Numbered from the stretch's first letter, positions 16,393 through 28,160 are shown. The stretch: 64,000 nt of DNA from Actinomadura cremea (GCF_014648495.1 NZ_BMRF01000016.1:1-64000), one strand, 5' to 3'. Notes: generated by a model not told the origin, from the letters alone. Program-made: numbers and translations.

Positions 16393-17904
16393 TCAGGGGC
16401 AGCTCGCCTCCAGCGACACCGGCTCGGTCTGCGGAGCCTCGGACGTCGGCGTCGTCCCGGGACTCGGCGCGCCCTGCGCGGTCACCGGCGGATCGGCGGT
16501 CGTCGCCCCGGACGGCGTCCGCGACGGGGTCGTCGCGGGCGTCGGGGTCTCGGAGGCGGCGGCCTCGTCCGAGGCGTCGATCGCCTCGGCGGCCAGCTTG
16601 CGGATCTTCTCGAAGTCGGGGCTTCCGGTGTGGATCAGCGGCGGGACGAACTGCAGGCTGTCGATCCGGGCGTCTTCCTTCACCTCGCCCGACAGCTCGA
16701 TCAGCGCGGGCAGCAGCTCCTGCGGGAGGTCGGTGGACAGCGTCTGCTTTGCGGCGGAGGCCAGCGCGTCGAACTTGGTGAGGACGGTCCGCGGATCGGC
16801 CTGCTCGGCGATCGCGGCCATCAGGCACTTCTGCCGGCCCATCCGGACGTAGTCGCTGCTGTTGGTGCGGGACCGCCCGTACCAAAGGGCCTCCTTGCCG
16901 GTCAGCGAACGGTACCCCGGCTGGAGGACGTCGCCCTGCTGCCCGTACGGGATCGGCTGCAGAATGTTGATCTTCACGCCGCCCATGGCGTCGACGATGT
17001 CGGCGAAGCCGAACATGTCGACCAGGATGTAGTAGTCGACCGGCAGGCCGAGGATTCCCGAGATGGTCGCCTTCAGCAGCGTCGTGCCGCGCTCGCCTTT
17101 GGGGACGCCCGGAACCACGTCGGGGTGCTCCTCGGCGTACTGGTAGACCTCGTTCAGCAGGCCCGGGTTCAGCGCGCCGTCGCCGGTGAACCCGTACGGG
17201 AACCGGTCGCGGGCGGGCCCGGGGGGCATCGGGAAGCTCTCCAGATTGCGGGGCAGGCTCAGCAGGACGGTGTCGCCGGTGGAGGTGTCGACGCTGGCGA
17301 GCGTCATGCTGTCGGTGCGGACCCCGGGGCGGTTGTCGGCGGAGTCGCCGCCGAGCAGCAGGATGTTGACGCGCTCCTCGCCGTCCCAGGGGTCGTCCGC
17401 GTCGATGCTCCTGCCGTTCGAGCCGCCCGCCTGGAAGATGCTCGTCAGCGCGTCCCGGTAGACGTAGGTGCCGCGTACGGCCCACGCCGTCGGGACCGCG
17501 ACGCCGAAGCACATCAGCGCGACGGCGGCGGCGCCGAGCGACCGCGCGCTCAGCCGCATTCCGGTCGGGCGGAGAAGCTGGTAGGAGCGGACGACGACCG
17601 CGACCCACAGCACGCCGAGCACGACGAGCCCGCCGGTGATCTGCTGCAGGACGTCCGGGCGGACGATCAGGTTCAGCAGGTCGCCGCGGTAGATCGTGGC
17701 GGCGGCCGCGAGCGCGGCGGCGAGCACCGTGTACAGCGCGAGCAGCAGGCCGCCGACCCGCCGGCGGCCGGTGACGATGTGGGCGACGCCCCAGACCAGG
17801 GCGGACGCGAGCGTCAGCGCGAGCGCACGGGAAAGCCCGCCCGGTCCTCCGGGGGGTCCGTCGGCGTCCGGCCGCCGGGCGCGACGACTCGCCCATCCAC
17901 CCAT
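16393..17904 (-). CDS. LytR-CpsA-Psr (LCP) family cell-wall glycopolymer ligase
   Basis: The 503-residue protein has four membrane segments within the first 140 residues. The extracellular LCP catalytic domain follows (NILLLGGDSADNRPGVRTDSMTLASVD, LSLPRNL, LVDMFGFADIVDAMGGVKI, YGRSRTNSSDYVRMGRQ). The C-terminal tail is Pro/Thr/Ala-rich. LCP enzymes transfer polyprenyl-linked glycopolymers to peptidoglycan. The multi-helix N-terminus is unusual: most LCP proteins have a single anchor. ATG 17904 is chosen for the CGGAG site; GTG 17925 is possible. A second, similar gene lies upstream on the same strand. Confidence 0.88.
   Translation of the reverse strand: MGGWASRRARRPDADGPPGGPGGLSRALALTLASALVWGVAHIVTGRRRVGGLLLALYTVLAAALAAAATIYRGDLLNLIVRPDVLQQITGGLVVLGVLWVAVVVRSYQLLRPTGMRLSARSLGAAAVALMCFGVAVPTAWAVRGTYVYRDALTSIFQAGGSNGRSIDADDPWDGEERVNILLLGGDSADNRPGVRTDSMTLASVDTSTGDTVLLSLPRNLESFPMPPGPARDRFPYGFTGDGALNPGLLNEVYQYAEEHPDVVPGVPKGERGTTLLKATISGILGLPVDYYILVDMFGFADIVDAMGGVKINILQPIPYGQQGDVLQPGYRSLTGKEALWYGRSRTNSSDYVRMGRQKCLMAAIAEQADPRTVLTKFDALASAAKQTLSTDLPQELLPALIELSGEVKEDARIDSLQFVPPLIHTGSPDFEKIRKLAAEAIDASDEAAASETPTPATTPSRTPSGATTADPPVTAQGAPSPGTTPTSEAPQTEPVSLEASCP
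17249..17319. repeat. 71-bp segment identical to 18841-18911 in the paralogous LCP gene
   Basis: Both LCP genes carry the same 71 bases here, encoding the conserved core RTDSMTLASVDTSTGDTVLL and the next residues, although the surrounding protein sequence is only moderately similar. Third positions are identical too, which suggests gene conversion or recent duplication of this patch. Confidence 0.8.
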
Positions 17905-18086
17905 GTAACTCCGATCCCCGCCCACGGTGATTTAATCCTCCGGCCTCACATTATGGACGCACGAAACCCGTCAAGGGTTTCTCGCACGCACATTCGTGAT
18001 CTTGTCGAGGGCGGATCGATACCCCGTGTTCGCGCGCGCGTCACCGAGCCGTCGTCCCGCGGCCCGCCCGGAGACGCCGGGGGCGC

Positions 18087-19628
18087 TCAGCCGCAGCCAT
18101 CGGCGAGGACGGGCAGCGGCCGCGCGGTCCCCGCCGCGCCGCCATCGGTGCCACCGGGGGAGCCGCCCGGCCCGGCCGCGTCCCGGACCGCCCGCGCCGC
18201 CATCGTCCGGATCGCCGCGTAGTCGGGGCGCCCCGGCCTGACCAGCGGCGGGACGAACTGCAGGCTGCGGACCTCGGCGTCCCGGACCTTCGCCGACAGG
18301 TCGACCAGGTCGGGCAGCAGCCGCTGGGGGACATCGGTGCCGACCGACTCCCGGAACACCTCGGTGAGCCGCCGGAAGCCGCGCAGCACGGTCAGCGGGT
18401 CGGCCTGCCGCGCCAGCGCCCACAGCAGGCATTTCTGCCGGCCCATCCGGACGTAGTCGCTGCCGCCGGTGCGGGACCGCCCGTACCAGAGCGCCTCCCG
18501 CCCGTTCAGCGTGCGGCATCCGGGCGGCAGCACGCCCGCCGGGATCTGCGACCGCGGAACCGGGACGGGTTCGTCGACGCAGACGCGCACGCCGCCCACC
18601 GCGTCGACGATCCGCCGGAAACTTCGCATGTCGACCATGACGTAGTAGGGCACCGGCATGCCGAGGATGTGGGAGACAGTCCGCTTCAGCAGTTCCGCGC
18701 CGGGATCGCGGACGGCGCGCCCGTTCGGCGCGAGCAGGCCGGGACGGGACGCGCCCGCGCCGTAGACGGCGTTCAGCAGCCCGTCGGCCGGGTACGCGAC
18801 GCGTTCCTCGCCCGACCACACCGGCACGTGCTGCAGGTTCCGGGGCAGGCTCAGCAGGACGGTGTCGCCGGTGGAGGTGTCGACGCTGGCGAGCGTCATG
18901 CTGTCGGTGCGCACCCCCGGGCGTCCCACGTCGGCGTCGCCGCCGAGCAGCAGGACGTTGAGGCGCCGCACGCCCGCCCACGGGCCCCCGGCCGGTCCGC
19001 CGCCGGGGCGGCCGCCCGCGGCGGGCGCGGGGACGCGGGTACCGCCGGCCCGGGCGGCGGGCGTCGCGGGCCCGTCGGCGAAGACGCCGTCGACGAGCCG
19101 TCGCTGCAGATGCCCGTAGTGCGCCACCGTCAGCGGCGGGACGATCACCAGCAGGCACAGCACCGACACGGTCGTGCCGCCCGCGAGCCGCCACAGCGGC
19201 GTGAGCCCGTCCGGCAGCAGCACCAGGTAGGAGTGGACGATCAGCAGTGCCCACAGCGCCGCCAGCACCACCGAGCAGGCCGCGACCACCGTGAGCCACC
19301 CGGGACGCACCGACAGCTGCAGGAACAGCGGCCGCAGCTGGGCGAACGCGAGCGCGGCGGCCGTCAGCAGCGCCGCCTGGGCGCCGAGCAGCGCGCTCCC
19401 GAGCGCGATCCGCCCGGCCCGCAGATGCGCGAGGCCGGGCAGGGCGGGGGACACCGCCGCCATCAGCAGCGCCTCGGCCAGCGCGACCAGGGCGGCCGTG
19501 CCCCGCCCGCCGCGCCGCCCCCGGCGGCTCCGGCGTCCGGCGGGCCGGTCGTGTCCGCCGGGCAGGTCGTTCCCGTCGCGCCGTCCGCGTCCGCCCGCCG
19601 GTCCCGGGTCCGGCTCCCCGTCGCGCAT
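18087..19628 (-). CDS. second LCP family cell-wall ligase (tandem paralogue)
   Basis: The 513-residue protein has the same layout as its neighbour: a charged N-terminus, four membrane segments (about residues 43-190), then the LCP domain (NVLLLGGDADVGRPGVRTDSMTLASVD, YYVMVDMRSFRRIVDAVGGVRV, YGRSRTGGSDYVRMGRQKCLLWALARQADPL in three stretches). The N-terminus is rich in Arg/Gly, and a Gly/Pro/Ala-rich linker precedes the domain. It likely acts on a second glycopolymer or as a backup. The 182-bp gap to the next LCP gene suggests a separate promoter. Confidence 0.87.
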   Translation of the reverse strand: MRDGEPDPGPAGGRGRRDGNDLPGGHDRPAGRRSRRGRRGGRGTAALVALAEALLMAAVSPALPGLAHLRAGRIALGSALLGAQAALLTAAALAFAQLRPLFLQLSVRPGWLTVVAACSVVLAALWALLIVHSYLVLLPDGLTPLWRLAGGTTVSVLCLLVIVPPLTVAHYGHLQRRLVDGVFADGPATPAARAGGTRVPAPAAGGRPGGGPAGGPWAGVRRLNVLLLGGDADVGRPGVRTDSMTLASVDTSTGDTVLLSLPRNLQHVPVWSGEERVAYPADGLLNAVYGAGASRPGLLAPNGRAVRDPGAELLKRTVSHILGMPVPYYVMVDMRSFRRIVDAVGGVRVCVDEPVPVPRSQIPAGVLPPGCRTLNGREALWYGRSRTGGSDYVRMGRQKCLLWALARQADPLTVLRGFRRLTEVFRESVGTDVPQRLLPDLVDLSAKVRDAEVRSLQFVPPLVRPGRPDYAAIRTMAARAVRDAAGPGGSPGGTDGGAAGTARPLPVLADGCG

Positions 19629-19763
19629 GCTCCGCCCCTTCCGGGCGCGGTCCCCCTGCCGCGTCCCCAGGCGAGCGTGCCGCCGCGAACGCCGCGCGCG
19701 CGGTCGGCGGGCGCGGCGTGTCGCGGAAAAGCGCGGGCCGCTGACCAGCCCGAACGCGTTCGT

Positions 19764-22019
<2,256 letters not shown>

Positions 22020-22934
22020 GTGCTGGATGCGGTCGACGCCGTGCTCGTCCGCGAGCTCCAGCGGGATGGCAGGGCCACGTTCCAGGCGCTCGCCGATCGC
22101 GTCGGGCTATCCCGCACGGCCGTGCGGGCACGCGTGCAGAACCTTCTCGAAACGGAGGTCGTCCGCGTCGTCGGCATCGTGCACGCCGCCGTCGTCGGCG
22201 CGGAGGCGATCGGGCACGTCTCGGTCACCGTGGACGGCTCCGCGCGGGAGGTCGCGACGGCCGTCGCCGAACGCGCGGCCGTCGGCTTCGCCGCGCTGAC
22301 CGCGGGCCCGCACGACCTGGTCGTCCAGGTGCGCACGCGGGACGACGCCGCCCTCGCCGCCGAGGTGGACCGGCTGCGGTCCGTCCCCGGGGTGCGCACG
22401 GCGGAGGTGTTCCGCTCCGTCGCCACCGTGCGGGACGCCCACACGGTGGTGCGGGAGCTGGGGGAGGTCACCCTCGACGACATCGACTGGCGGCTCCTGC
22501 GGGAGCTCCAGCGCGACGGTCGCGCCCCCTACACCCGGCTCGCGCACATCATCGGGCTGTCGCAGGCGGCCACCCGGGCCCGGGTGGTGCGGCTCATGCG
22601 CACCGGGGTCATCCAGGTGACCGGCCTCGCCGACCCGCGAGCGCTCGGCGCGGCCGAGCTCGGCGGGTTCGGCCTGCTGGTCGGCGGCGGCATGCGCAAG
22701 GCCGCCGAGGCGGTCGCCGCGCTGGACGGCGTCCGCTACGTGGCGACCGGGTTCGGCCGCTACGACATCGTCGGGCAGGCCGAGGCGGCCTCGCGCGCCG
22801 AGCTGGTCACCGTGCTCGACGCGGTGCGGTCGGTGCCCGGCGTGACGGTACGGGAGTCCTGGCACCACCTCGACGTGGTGAAGGAGTCCTACGCCGCCGA
22901 CCTTCCCGACGGCCCCGTCGACGGCACGTCCTGA
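22020..22934 (+). CDS. double-module Lrp/AsnC family regulator
   Basis: The 304-residue protein holds two complete Lrp units in tandem. Each has an HTH (LVRELQRDGRATFQALADRVGLSRTAVRARV, then LLRELQRDGRAPYTRLAHIIGLSQAATRARV) and a RAM-type ligand/assembly domain. Single Lrp proteins are about 150 residues, so this is an intragenic duplication, known for some actinobacterial regulators. GTG 22020 is chosen for the AGGAGG site 6 bases upstream; ATG 22002 lacks one. Targets are unknown. An inverted repeat just upstream suggests autoregulation. Confidence 0.87.
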   Translation: MLDAVDAVLVRELQRDGRATFQALADRVGLSRTAVRARVQNLLETEVVRVVGIVHAAVVGAEAIGHVSVTVDGSAREVATAVAERAAVGFAALTAGPHDLVVQVRTRDDAALAAEVDRLRSVPGVRTAEVFRSVATVRDAHTVVRELGEVTLDDIDWRLLRELQRDGRAPYTRLAHIIGLSQAATRARVVRLMRTGVIQVTGLADPRALGAAELGGFGLLVGGGMRKAAEAVAALDGVRYVATGFGRYDIVGQAEAASRAELVTVLDAVRSVPGVTVRESWHHLDVVKESYAADLPDGPVDGTS

Positions 22935-23031
22935 GGACGCGCCGCACGGGGGGCGGGGCGACGCCTCGGCCACGGCGAGCTCGTGGCCGGGGCATCCGTC
23001 CGCCGCTCCCGGGCCGCCGTCGCGCGCCGGC

Positions 23032-23625
23032 TCAGCGGAGCCGGCCGCCCGGCGCCTCGCGCGCCGACTCCTTGGCGAACGCCAGGAAATCGCGGCCGGC
23101 GGGCGGCAGCCGCCGGTGCGGATGCACCAGCCCGGCGGGCGGGGCCAGCGGGTGCGCGGCCAGATCGCCGGGGACGGGCAGGTCGGCGAGCCCGAGGTCC
23201 GCGCGGTCCGCGCGCAGCGCCGCCGCGACGCCGTCGCGGTCCGCGCACCGCACCACCCGGATCCGGACGGCCGGCTGCGCGCGGGCGAAGAGCGGGACGA
23301 GCCGTCCGATCAGCTCCGGCTCCAGCGCGACCGTCGTGGCGATGCGCAGGTCGGCGCCCTGCCCGCGGCCCCGCCCCGCCGCCAGCCCCTCGATCGCGTC
23401 CACGGCCTCCAGCGCCGCCCGCGCCCGCAGGACCACCTGCTCCCCGACCGGGGTCAGGGCCACGCCGCGCCCCGAGCGGGCGAACAGCTCGAGGCCGAGC
23501 TCGCGCTCCAGCTCGCGCACCGCCCGCGACAGCGCGGGCTGCGCGACGTAGAGCGCCTGGGCCGCCGACGTCATCGTCCCGTGGTCGGCGGTCGCCACGA
23601 CGTAGCGCAGCTGCCGCAGATTCAT
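23032..23625 (-). CDS. short LysR-type regulator with truncated effector domain
   Basis: The N-terminal HTH is typical (MNLRQLRYVVATADHGTMTSAAQALYVAQPALSRAVRELERELG, residues 1-44 in outline). The first effector lobe follows (DLRIATTVALEPELIGRLVPLF, then RADRADLGLADL). After about residue 150 the sequence jumps to the usual C-terminal stretch (PPAGRDFLAFAKESA). LysR proteins are about 290-310 residues; this is 197, so roughly 100 residues of the second lobe are missing in frame. DNA binding may persist while effector response is lost. It follows the DHA2 transporter gene by 66 bp. Confidence 0.75.
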   Translation of the reverse strand: MNLRQLRYVVATADHGTMTSAAQALYVAQPALSRAVRELERELGLELFARSGRGVALTPVGEQVVLRARAALEAVDAIEGLAAGRGRGQGADLRIATTVALEPELIGRLVPLFARAQPAVRIRVVRCADRDGVAAALRADRADLGLADLPVPGDLAAHPLAPPAGLVHPHRRLPPAGRDFLAFAKESAREAPGGRLR

Positions 23626-23691
23626 GAGCCGAAGGTAAGCCCTCCGGCCGCCGCGGTCGCGGACAACGCCGGAACCTGGCCCGAAACGGCC

Positions 23692-25317
23692 TCACCCGGC
23701 CCCGTCGCCGCCCTTGCCGCCGGGCCCGCCGATGCTCGCGTCCGGGACGGTCTCGGGCTCCGGCTGCAGCTGCGGCGCGCCGACCGAGCAGTGGCTGCGG
23801 GCCTGCGGTTCGCAGTGCGTCCCCTTGACGACGTGCAGAGCGTCGTCGGAGACGGTCAGCAGCGTCAGCGCCGCCCCCGCCGCCAGCAGCCCGGCGCAGA
23901 CCGCCATCGAGACGCCGAACCCGGCGGCGAAGGCGTCCGGGTCCCGCAGCGCACCGCCGGTCAGGCCGGTCAGCGGCGGGATCGCCGCGACCGCCAGCAG
24001 CCCCGCCGCCCGCGCCACCGCGTTGTTGACGCCGCTCGCCACCCCCGCGTGCCGGGACCGCGCCGTCGCCAGCACGGTCGCCGTCAGCGGCGCCACCACC
24101 GCCGACAGCCCCAGCCCGAACACCGTCACGGCGGGCAGCACGTCGCGGACGTAGGACGCGCCCGTGCCGATCCGGCCGACCAGCAGCATCCCGACGGCCG
24201 CCACCAGCAGCCCGGCCGCCATCGGCCACCGCGGCCCGATCTTCTGCGCGACCGCGCCCGACCGCGCCGACAGCAGCAGCATCAGCACCGTCACCGGCAG
24301 CAGCGCCGCCCCCGCCGCGACCGGCGAGAACCGGCCCACCACCTGCAGGTGCAGCACCAGCAGGAAGAACAGCACGCCCATCCCGCCGTAGACCAGGAAC
24401 GTCACGGCGTTGACGGCCGAGAACTGGCGGGAGCCGAACACCTCCAGGGGGAGCATCGGCCGGGGGACCGCCCGGTGCGCGGGGGCGCCCCCGCGCCCGC
24501 CGGTCCCGCGCCGCCCGAACAGGCGGCGGCCACGGCCCCGCCTCCGCTCCACCGCGAGGAACGCCGCCGCGGCGGCCACCCCGGCGACGCCGGCGACCGC
24601 GACCGCCACCGGGCGCGCGTGCCCGCTCGGCGCCTCGGTCAGCGCGTACGTCGTGCCCGCGAGGGCGAGTGCGGCGAGCACGGCGCCGAGCACGTCGAAC
24701 CGTCCGCCCGCGTCCGGATCGGCGCTCTCGGGGACGTGCCGCGCCGCCACCAGCACCACGAGGGCGGCGAGCGGCACGTTGAGCAGGAACACCCACCGCC
24801 AGCCCGCCGCCTCCACCAGCCACCCGCCCGCGAACGGCCCGACGGCCCCGGCGATGCCGCCGAGCCCCGACCAGGCCCCGACCGCGCGCGGCCGGTCGTC
24901 CTCGGCGAACGACGCCTGGATGATCGCCAGCGCGCCCGGAGTGAGCAGCGCCCCGCCCACGCCCTGGAGCCCGCGCGACACCACCAGCGTCCCGACGTCC
25001 TGCGCGACGGCGCACAGTACCGACGCGGCCGCGAACCACACCACGCCGATGAGGAAGATCCGCCGCCGCCCGTACCGGTCGCCGAGCGAGCCGCCCAGCA
25101 GGATGAACCCGGCGAGCGTCAGCGTGTAGGCGTTGACCGTCCACTGCAGGGCGGTGATGTCCGCGCCGAGATCCTCGGCGATGGCGGGCAGCGCCACGTT
25201 GACGACCGTCGAGTCGAGCAGCGCCAGACCCGATCCGAGCACGGTGGCGAGCAGGATCCAGCGTCCCGGCCCGCTGCTCAGCCGGACGTTTCCCGGCCCC
25301 GCGGCGACGTCAGCCAT
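23692..25317 (-). CDS. DHA2-type MFS drug efflux transporter (14 TM)
   Basis: The 541-residue protein shows MFS signatures: motif D1 (LDSTVVNVALPAIAEDL), motif A (GGSLGDRYGRRR), the RGLQGVGGALLTPGALAII stretch and motif C (GPFAGGWLVE). Fourteen hydrophobic segments fit the EmrB/QacA group of proton-coupled multidrug exporters. A cytoplasmic Arg/Gly-rich loop lies near residues 256-284. After the last helix there is a hydrophilic tail with two Cys (GTHCEPQARSHCSVG). Substrate unknown. Confidence 0.88.
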   Translation of the reverse strand: MADVAAGPGNVRLSSGPGRWILLATVLGSGLALLDSTVVNVALPAIAEDLGADITALQWTVNAYTLTLAGFILLGGSLGDRYGRRRIFLIGVVWFAAASVLCAVAQDVGTLVVSRGLQGVGGALLTPGALAIIQASFAEDDRPRAVGAWSGLGGIAGAVGPFAGGWLVEAAGWRWVFLLNVPLAALVVLVAARHVPESADPDAGGRFDVLGAVLAALALAGTTYALTEAPSGHARPVAVAVAGVAGVAAAAAFLAVERRRGRGRRLFGRRGTGGRGGAPAHRAVPRPMLPLEVFGSRQFSAVNAVTFLVYGGMGVLFFLLVLHLQVVGRFSPVAAGAALLPVTVLMLLLSARSGAVAQKIGPRWPMAAGLLVAAVGMLLVGRIGTGASYVRDVLPAVTVFGLGLSAVVAPLTATVLATARSRHAGVASGVNNAVARAAGLLAVAAIPPLTGLTGGALRDPDAFAAGFGVSMAVCAGLLAAGAALTLLTVSDDALHVVKGTHCEPQARSHCSVGAPQLQPEPETVPDASIGGPGGKGGDGAG

Positions 25318-25377
25318 GATCGCATCGTGTCACGCCGGACGGCCGGCGCGCCCGTCCGGGGCGTCACCGAGGGGCGG

Positions 25378-26424
25378 TCACCAGTGGTCGGGGCTGAACG
25401 GCTCGTCCTCGGGGCGCGCGGACTCCGACAGCAGCCGCAGGTCCGACTCCACCATCATCCGGACGAGGCCCTCGAAGGTGACCTCCGGCTCCCAGCCGAG
25501 CTGCTCGCGCGCCTTCTTCGGGTCGGCGCACAGCAGGTCCACCTCGGCGGGCCGGGTGTACTTGGCGTCCAGGACGACGTGGTCCTCCCAGTTCAGGCCC
25601 GCCGTGGTGAACGCGAACTCCACCAGCTCGCGCACCGACTGCGTCTGGCCCGTTCCGATGACGAAGTCCTCGGGGGAGTCCTGGGCCAGCATCAGCCGCA
25701 TCGCGCGGGCGTAGTCGCCCGCGTAGCCCCAGTCGCGGCGCGCGTCCAGGTTCCCGAGGCGCAGCTCCGAGGCCAGGCCGAGCTTGATGCGCGCCGCGCC
25801 CAGCGACACCTTCCGGGTGACGAACTCGGCGCCCCGGCGCGGCGACTCGTGGTTGAACAGGATCCCGCTGACCGCGAACATGCCGTACGACTCGCGGTAG
25901 TTCTGGGTGATGTAGTGCCCGTAGCTCTTGGCGACCCCGTACGGGCTGCGCGGATGGAACGGCGTCCGCTCGTTCTGCGGCGTCTCCCGGACCATGCCGA
26001 ACATCTCCGACGACGACGCCTGATAGAAGCGGATCTGCTCGCGGCCGGGCGTGCGGGACGGGCTGATGCCCGACACCACGCGGATGGCCTCCAGCATCCG
26101 CAGCACGCCCATGCCGGTCACCTCGGCGGTGAGCTCGGCCTGCTGCCAGGACATCGGGACGTAGGAGATCGCGCCCAGGTTGTAGACCTCGTCGGGCCGG
26201 ACCTGTTCCACCGCGGAGATCAGGCTGCCCTGGTCCAGCAGGTCGCCCGTGGTGATCCGCACGTCGCCGATGTGCTTGCGCAGCCGCGACACGTGCGGGT
26301 TCGCCTGCCCCCGCACCAGACCCCACACCTCGTACCCCTGCGCGAGCAGGTGCTCGGCCAGGTACGAGCCGTCCTGTCCGGTGATGCCGGTGATGAGTGC
26401 TCGCCTGGTCAGCGGATCCTCCAT
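25378..26424 (-). CDS. gmd: GDP-mannose 4,6-dehydratase
   Basis: The 348-residue short-chain dehydrogenase-fold enzyme has the NADP loop ALITGITGQDGSYLAEHLL, the catalytic region FYQASSSEMFG, the YGVAK dyad (Tyr and Lys), NYRESYGMFAVSGILFNHESPRRG, and LGNLDARRDWGYAGDYARAM. These are diagnostic of GMD, which converts GDP-mannose to GDP-4-keto-6-deoxymannose, a precursor of GDP-fucose or rhamnose. No second-step reductase or glycosyltransferase is adjacent. The ATG at 26424 lacks a strong ribosome site. Confidence 0.92.
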   Translation of the reverse strand: MEDPLTRRALITGITGQDGSYLAEHLLAQGYEVWGLVRGQANPHVSRLRKHIGDVRITTGDLLDQGSLISAVEQVRPDEVYNLGAISYVPMSWQQAELTAEVTGMGVLRMLEAIRVVSGISPSRTPGREQIRFYQASSSEMFGMVRETPQNERTPFHPRSPYGVAKSYGHYITQNYRESYGMFAVSGILFNHESPRRGAEFVTRKVSLGAARIKLGLASELRLGNLDARRDWGYAGDYARAMRLMLAQDSPEDFVIGTGQTQSVRELVEFAFTTAGLNWEDHVVLDAKYTRPAEVDLLCADPKKAREQLGWEPEVTFEGLVRMMVESDLRLLSESARPEDEPFSPDHW

Positions 26425-26666
26425 GCTGCTCGGTCGGGGCTGCTCGGTCCGGGCCGCGACGGGGTCGGCGGCCCACCGCGGGGACGCAATCCCGCAACGA
26501 GCATGACATATGAGGTTAGCGACCCCGTCGGGTTGCTGACGAGCGAGGGCACCCTTTGAACCGAATTCGTTTCTAGTACCCGGCCCACCTCCCCCGCCGG
26601 TCCACCGGCCCGCCGCGGCGGACCGCGTGGCACCCCGGGCCGGGGGTGTGCGAATCTGTGATCACC

Positions 26667-27527
26667 ATGGGCTCTCCGGAAACGACGCCGCTGCGGCTGA
26701 ACGGGCGCGAGCTCGGCCCGCACGCGATCATGGCGGTGGTCAACCGCACCCCCGACTCGTTCTTCGACAAGGGCGCCACCTACGGGTTCGGCGCGGCGCT
26801 GGACGCGGTCGGACGGGCGGTGGAGGCGGGCGCCGACATCGTCGACATCGGCGGGGTGAAGGCGGGACCGGGCGAGGACGTGGACGTCGCCGAGGAGCTG
26901 CGCCGGGTGGTCGACCTCGTCGCGGCCGTCCGGGAGCGGCACCCCGGCGTGGTGATCAGCGTGGACACCTGGCGGGCGGAGGTCGGTGCGGCGGTCGCCG
27001 CCGCGGGCGCCGACCTGCTCAACGACACCTGGGGCGGCCCCGACCCGCGGCTGGCCGAGGTCGCCGCCGCGCACGGCATCGGCCTGGTCTGCTCCCACGC
27101 GGGCGGGCTGGCCCCCCGCACCCGCCCGCACCGGACGCGCTTCGGCGACGTCGTCGCCGACGTGCTCGGGCACGTCACCGCGGAGGCCGAGCGCGCCGTG
27201 TCCCTCGGGGTGCGCCGGGACGCCGTCCTCATCGACCCCGCGCACGACTTCGGCAAGAACACCCGGCACTCGCTGGAGATCACGCGGCGGCTCGGCGAGC
27301 TGACCGCGACCGGGTGGCCGGTACTGGTCGCGGTGTCGAACAAGGACTTCATCGGCGAGACCCTGGGCCGCCCCGTGGACGGGCGCGGCGCCGGGACGCT
27401 CGCCGTCCTCGGCGTCTCGGCGGTCCTCGGCGCCCGCGTGTTCCGCGTCCACGACGCGGCCGCCGCGCGCCGCGCCCTCGACGCCGTCACCGCCCTCGGG
27501 CCCGTGCCCGGCGCCGGCGGGCGGTAG
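26667..27527 (+). CDS. folP2: dihydropteroate synthase-like protein, FolP2 type
   Basis: The 286-residue TIM barrel has IMAVVNRTPDSFFDKGATYGFGAAL, EAGADIVDIGGVKAGPGEDV, NDTWGGPDP, LIDPAHDFGKNTRHSLEITRR and VAVSNKDFIGETLGRP. In mycobacteria and relatives, FolP2 lacks demonstrable DHPS activity and its role is unclear; this sequence belongs to that group because of VKAGPGEDV and SNKDFIGE. Three in-frame starts exist (GTG 26646, GTG 26658, ATG 26667) and none has a good ribosome site. The ATG is chosen by comparison with family N-termini. Confidence 0.82.
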   Translation: MGSPETTPLRLNGRELGPHAIMAVVNRTPDSFFDKGATYGFGAALDAVGRAVEAGADIVDIGGVKAGPGEDVDVAEELRRVVDLVAAVRERHPGVVISVDTWRAEVGAAVAAAGADLLNDTWGGPDPRLAEVAAAHGIGLVCSHAGGLAPRTRPHRTRFGDVVADVLGHVTAEAERAVSLGVRRDAVLIDPAHDFGKNTRHSLEITRRLGELTATGWPVLVAVSNKDFIGETLGRPVDGRGAGTLAVLGVSAVLGARVFRVHDAAAARRALDAVTALGPVPGAGGR

Positions 27528-27602
27528 CGGGCCCGGCGCCTCCGCGGACCGGTCAGCGGCGGGCGGACCGGGGCCGCCGCGTCACAGCGCCGCCTCGCCG
27601 CG

Positions 27603-28160
27603 TCACAGCGCCGCCTCGCGGCGGCGGGCGCGGTACGCCGCCACGTGCATGCGGTTCCCGCACGTCCGGCTGTCGCAGTAGCGGCGGCACCGGTTGCGGG
27701 ACAGGTCGACCAGCACCCGGGAGCAGTCCGGCGCCTCGCAGGTGCGCAGCCGGTCCAGCTCGCCCGCCGCCACCACGTAGGCCAGGGCCATGCCGCAGTC
27801 GGCCGCGAGGTGCTCGGGCAGCGGGGCGCCGGGCGCGAAGAAGTGGACGTGCCAGTCGTAGCCGTCGTGGTCGGTCAGGTGCGGGGTCGTGCGGACCTCG
27901 CCGACGATGTCGTTGATCAGCCGGACGGCCACCGGCACGTCCCCGGCCAGGAACACCGCGTGGAACCGGTCGCGCAGCGGCCGGACCGCGGCGACGTCGT
28001 CGCCGGTGACCTCGCCCAGGTCGCTGAAGGCGTTGCGCTCCACGAACGCCCGCAGGCCGGGCAGCCCGTCCAGTTCCTCGGTGCCGGACGCGGCGGCACC
28101 GGTGTTGATCAGATCGACGACCACGGCGAGCGCGTGCTCGGTGTCATGAGTGAAGATCAC
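27603..28160 (-). CDS. CGNR zinc-finger regulator (ABATE domain)
   Basis: The 185-residue protein has an N-terminal ABATE domain (ALAVVVDLINTG, then GLPGLRAFVERN, with HFFAPGAPLPEHLAADCGMALA). The C-terminal CGNR zinc ribbon is RTCEAPDCSRVLVDLSRNRC-RRYCDSRTCGNRMHVAAYRARR, four Cys coordinating zinc. These proteins are predicted stress-responsive DNA-binding regulators. GTG 28160 is chosen as the family-like start (MIFTHDTEHAL). Upstream lies the remnant of a Na+/H+ antiporter on the opposite strand, perhaps a former partner. Confidence 0.85.
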   Translation of the reverse strand: MIFTHDTEHALAVVVDLINTGAAASGTEELDGLPGLRAFVERNAFSDLGEVTGDDVAAVRPLRDRFHAVFLAGDVPVAVRLINDIVGEVRTTPHLTDHDGYDWHVHFFAPGAPLPEHLAADCGMALAYVVAAGELDRLRTCEAPDCSRVLVDLSRNRCRRYCDSRTCGNRMHVAAYRARRREAAL

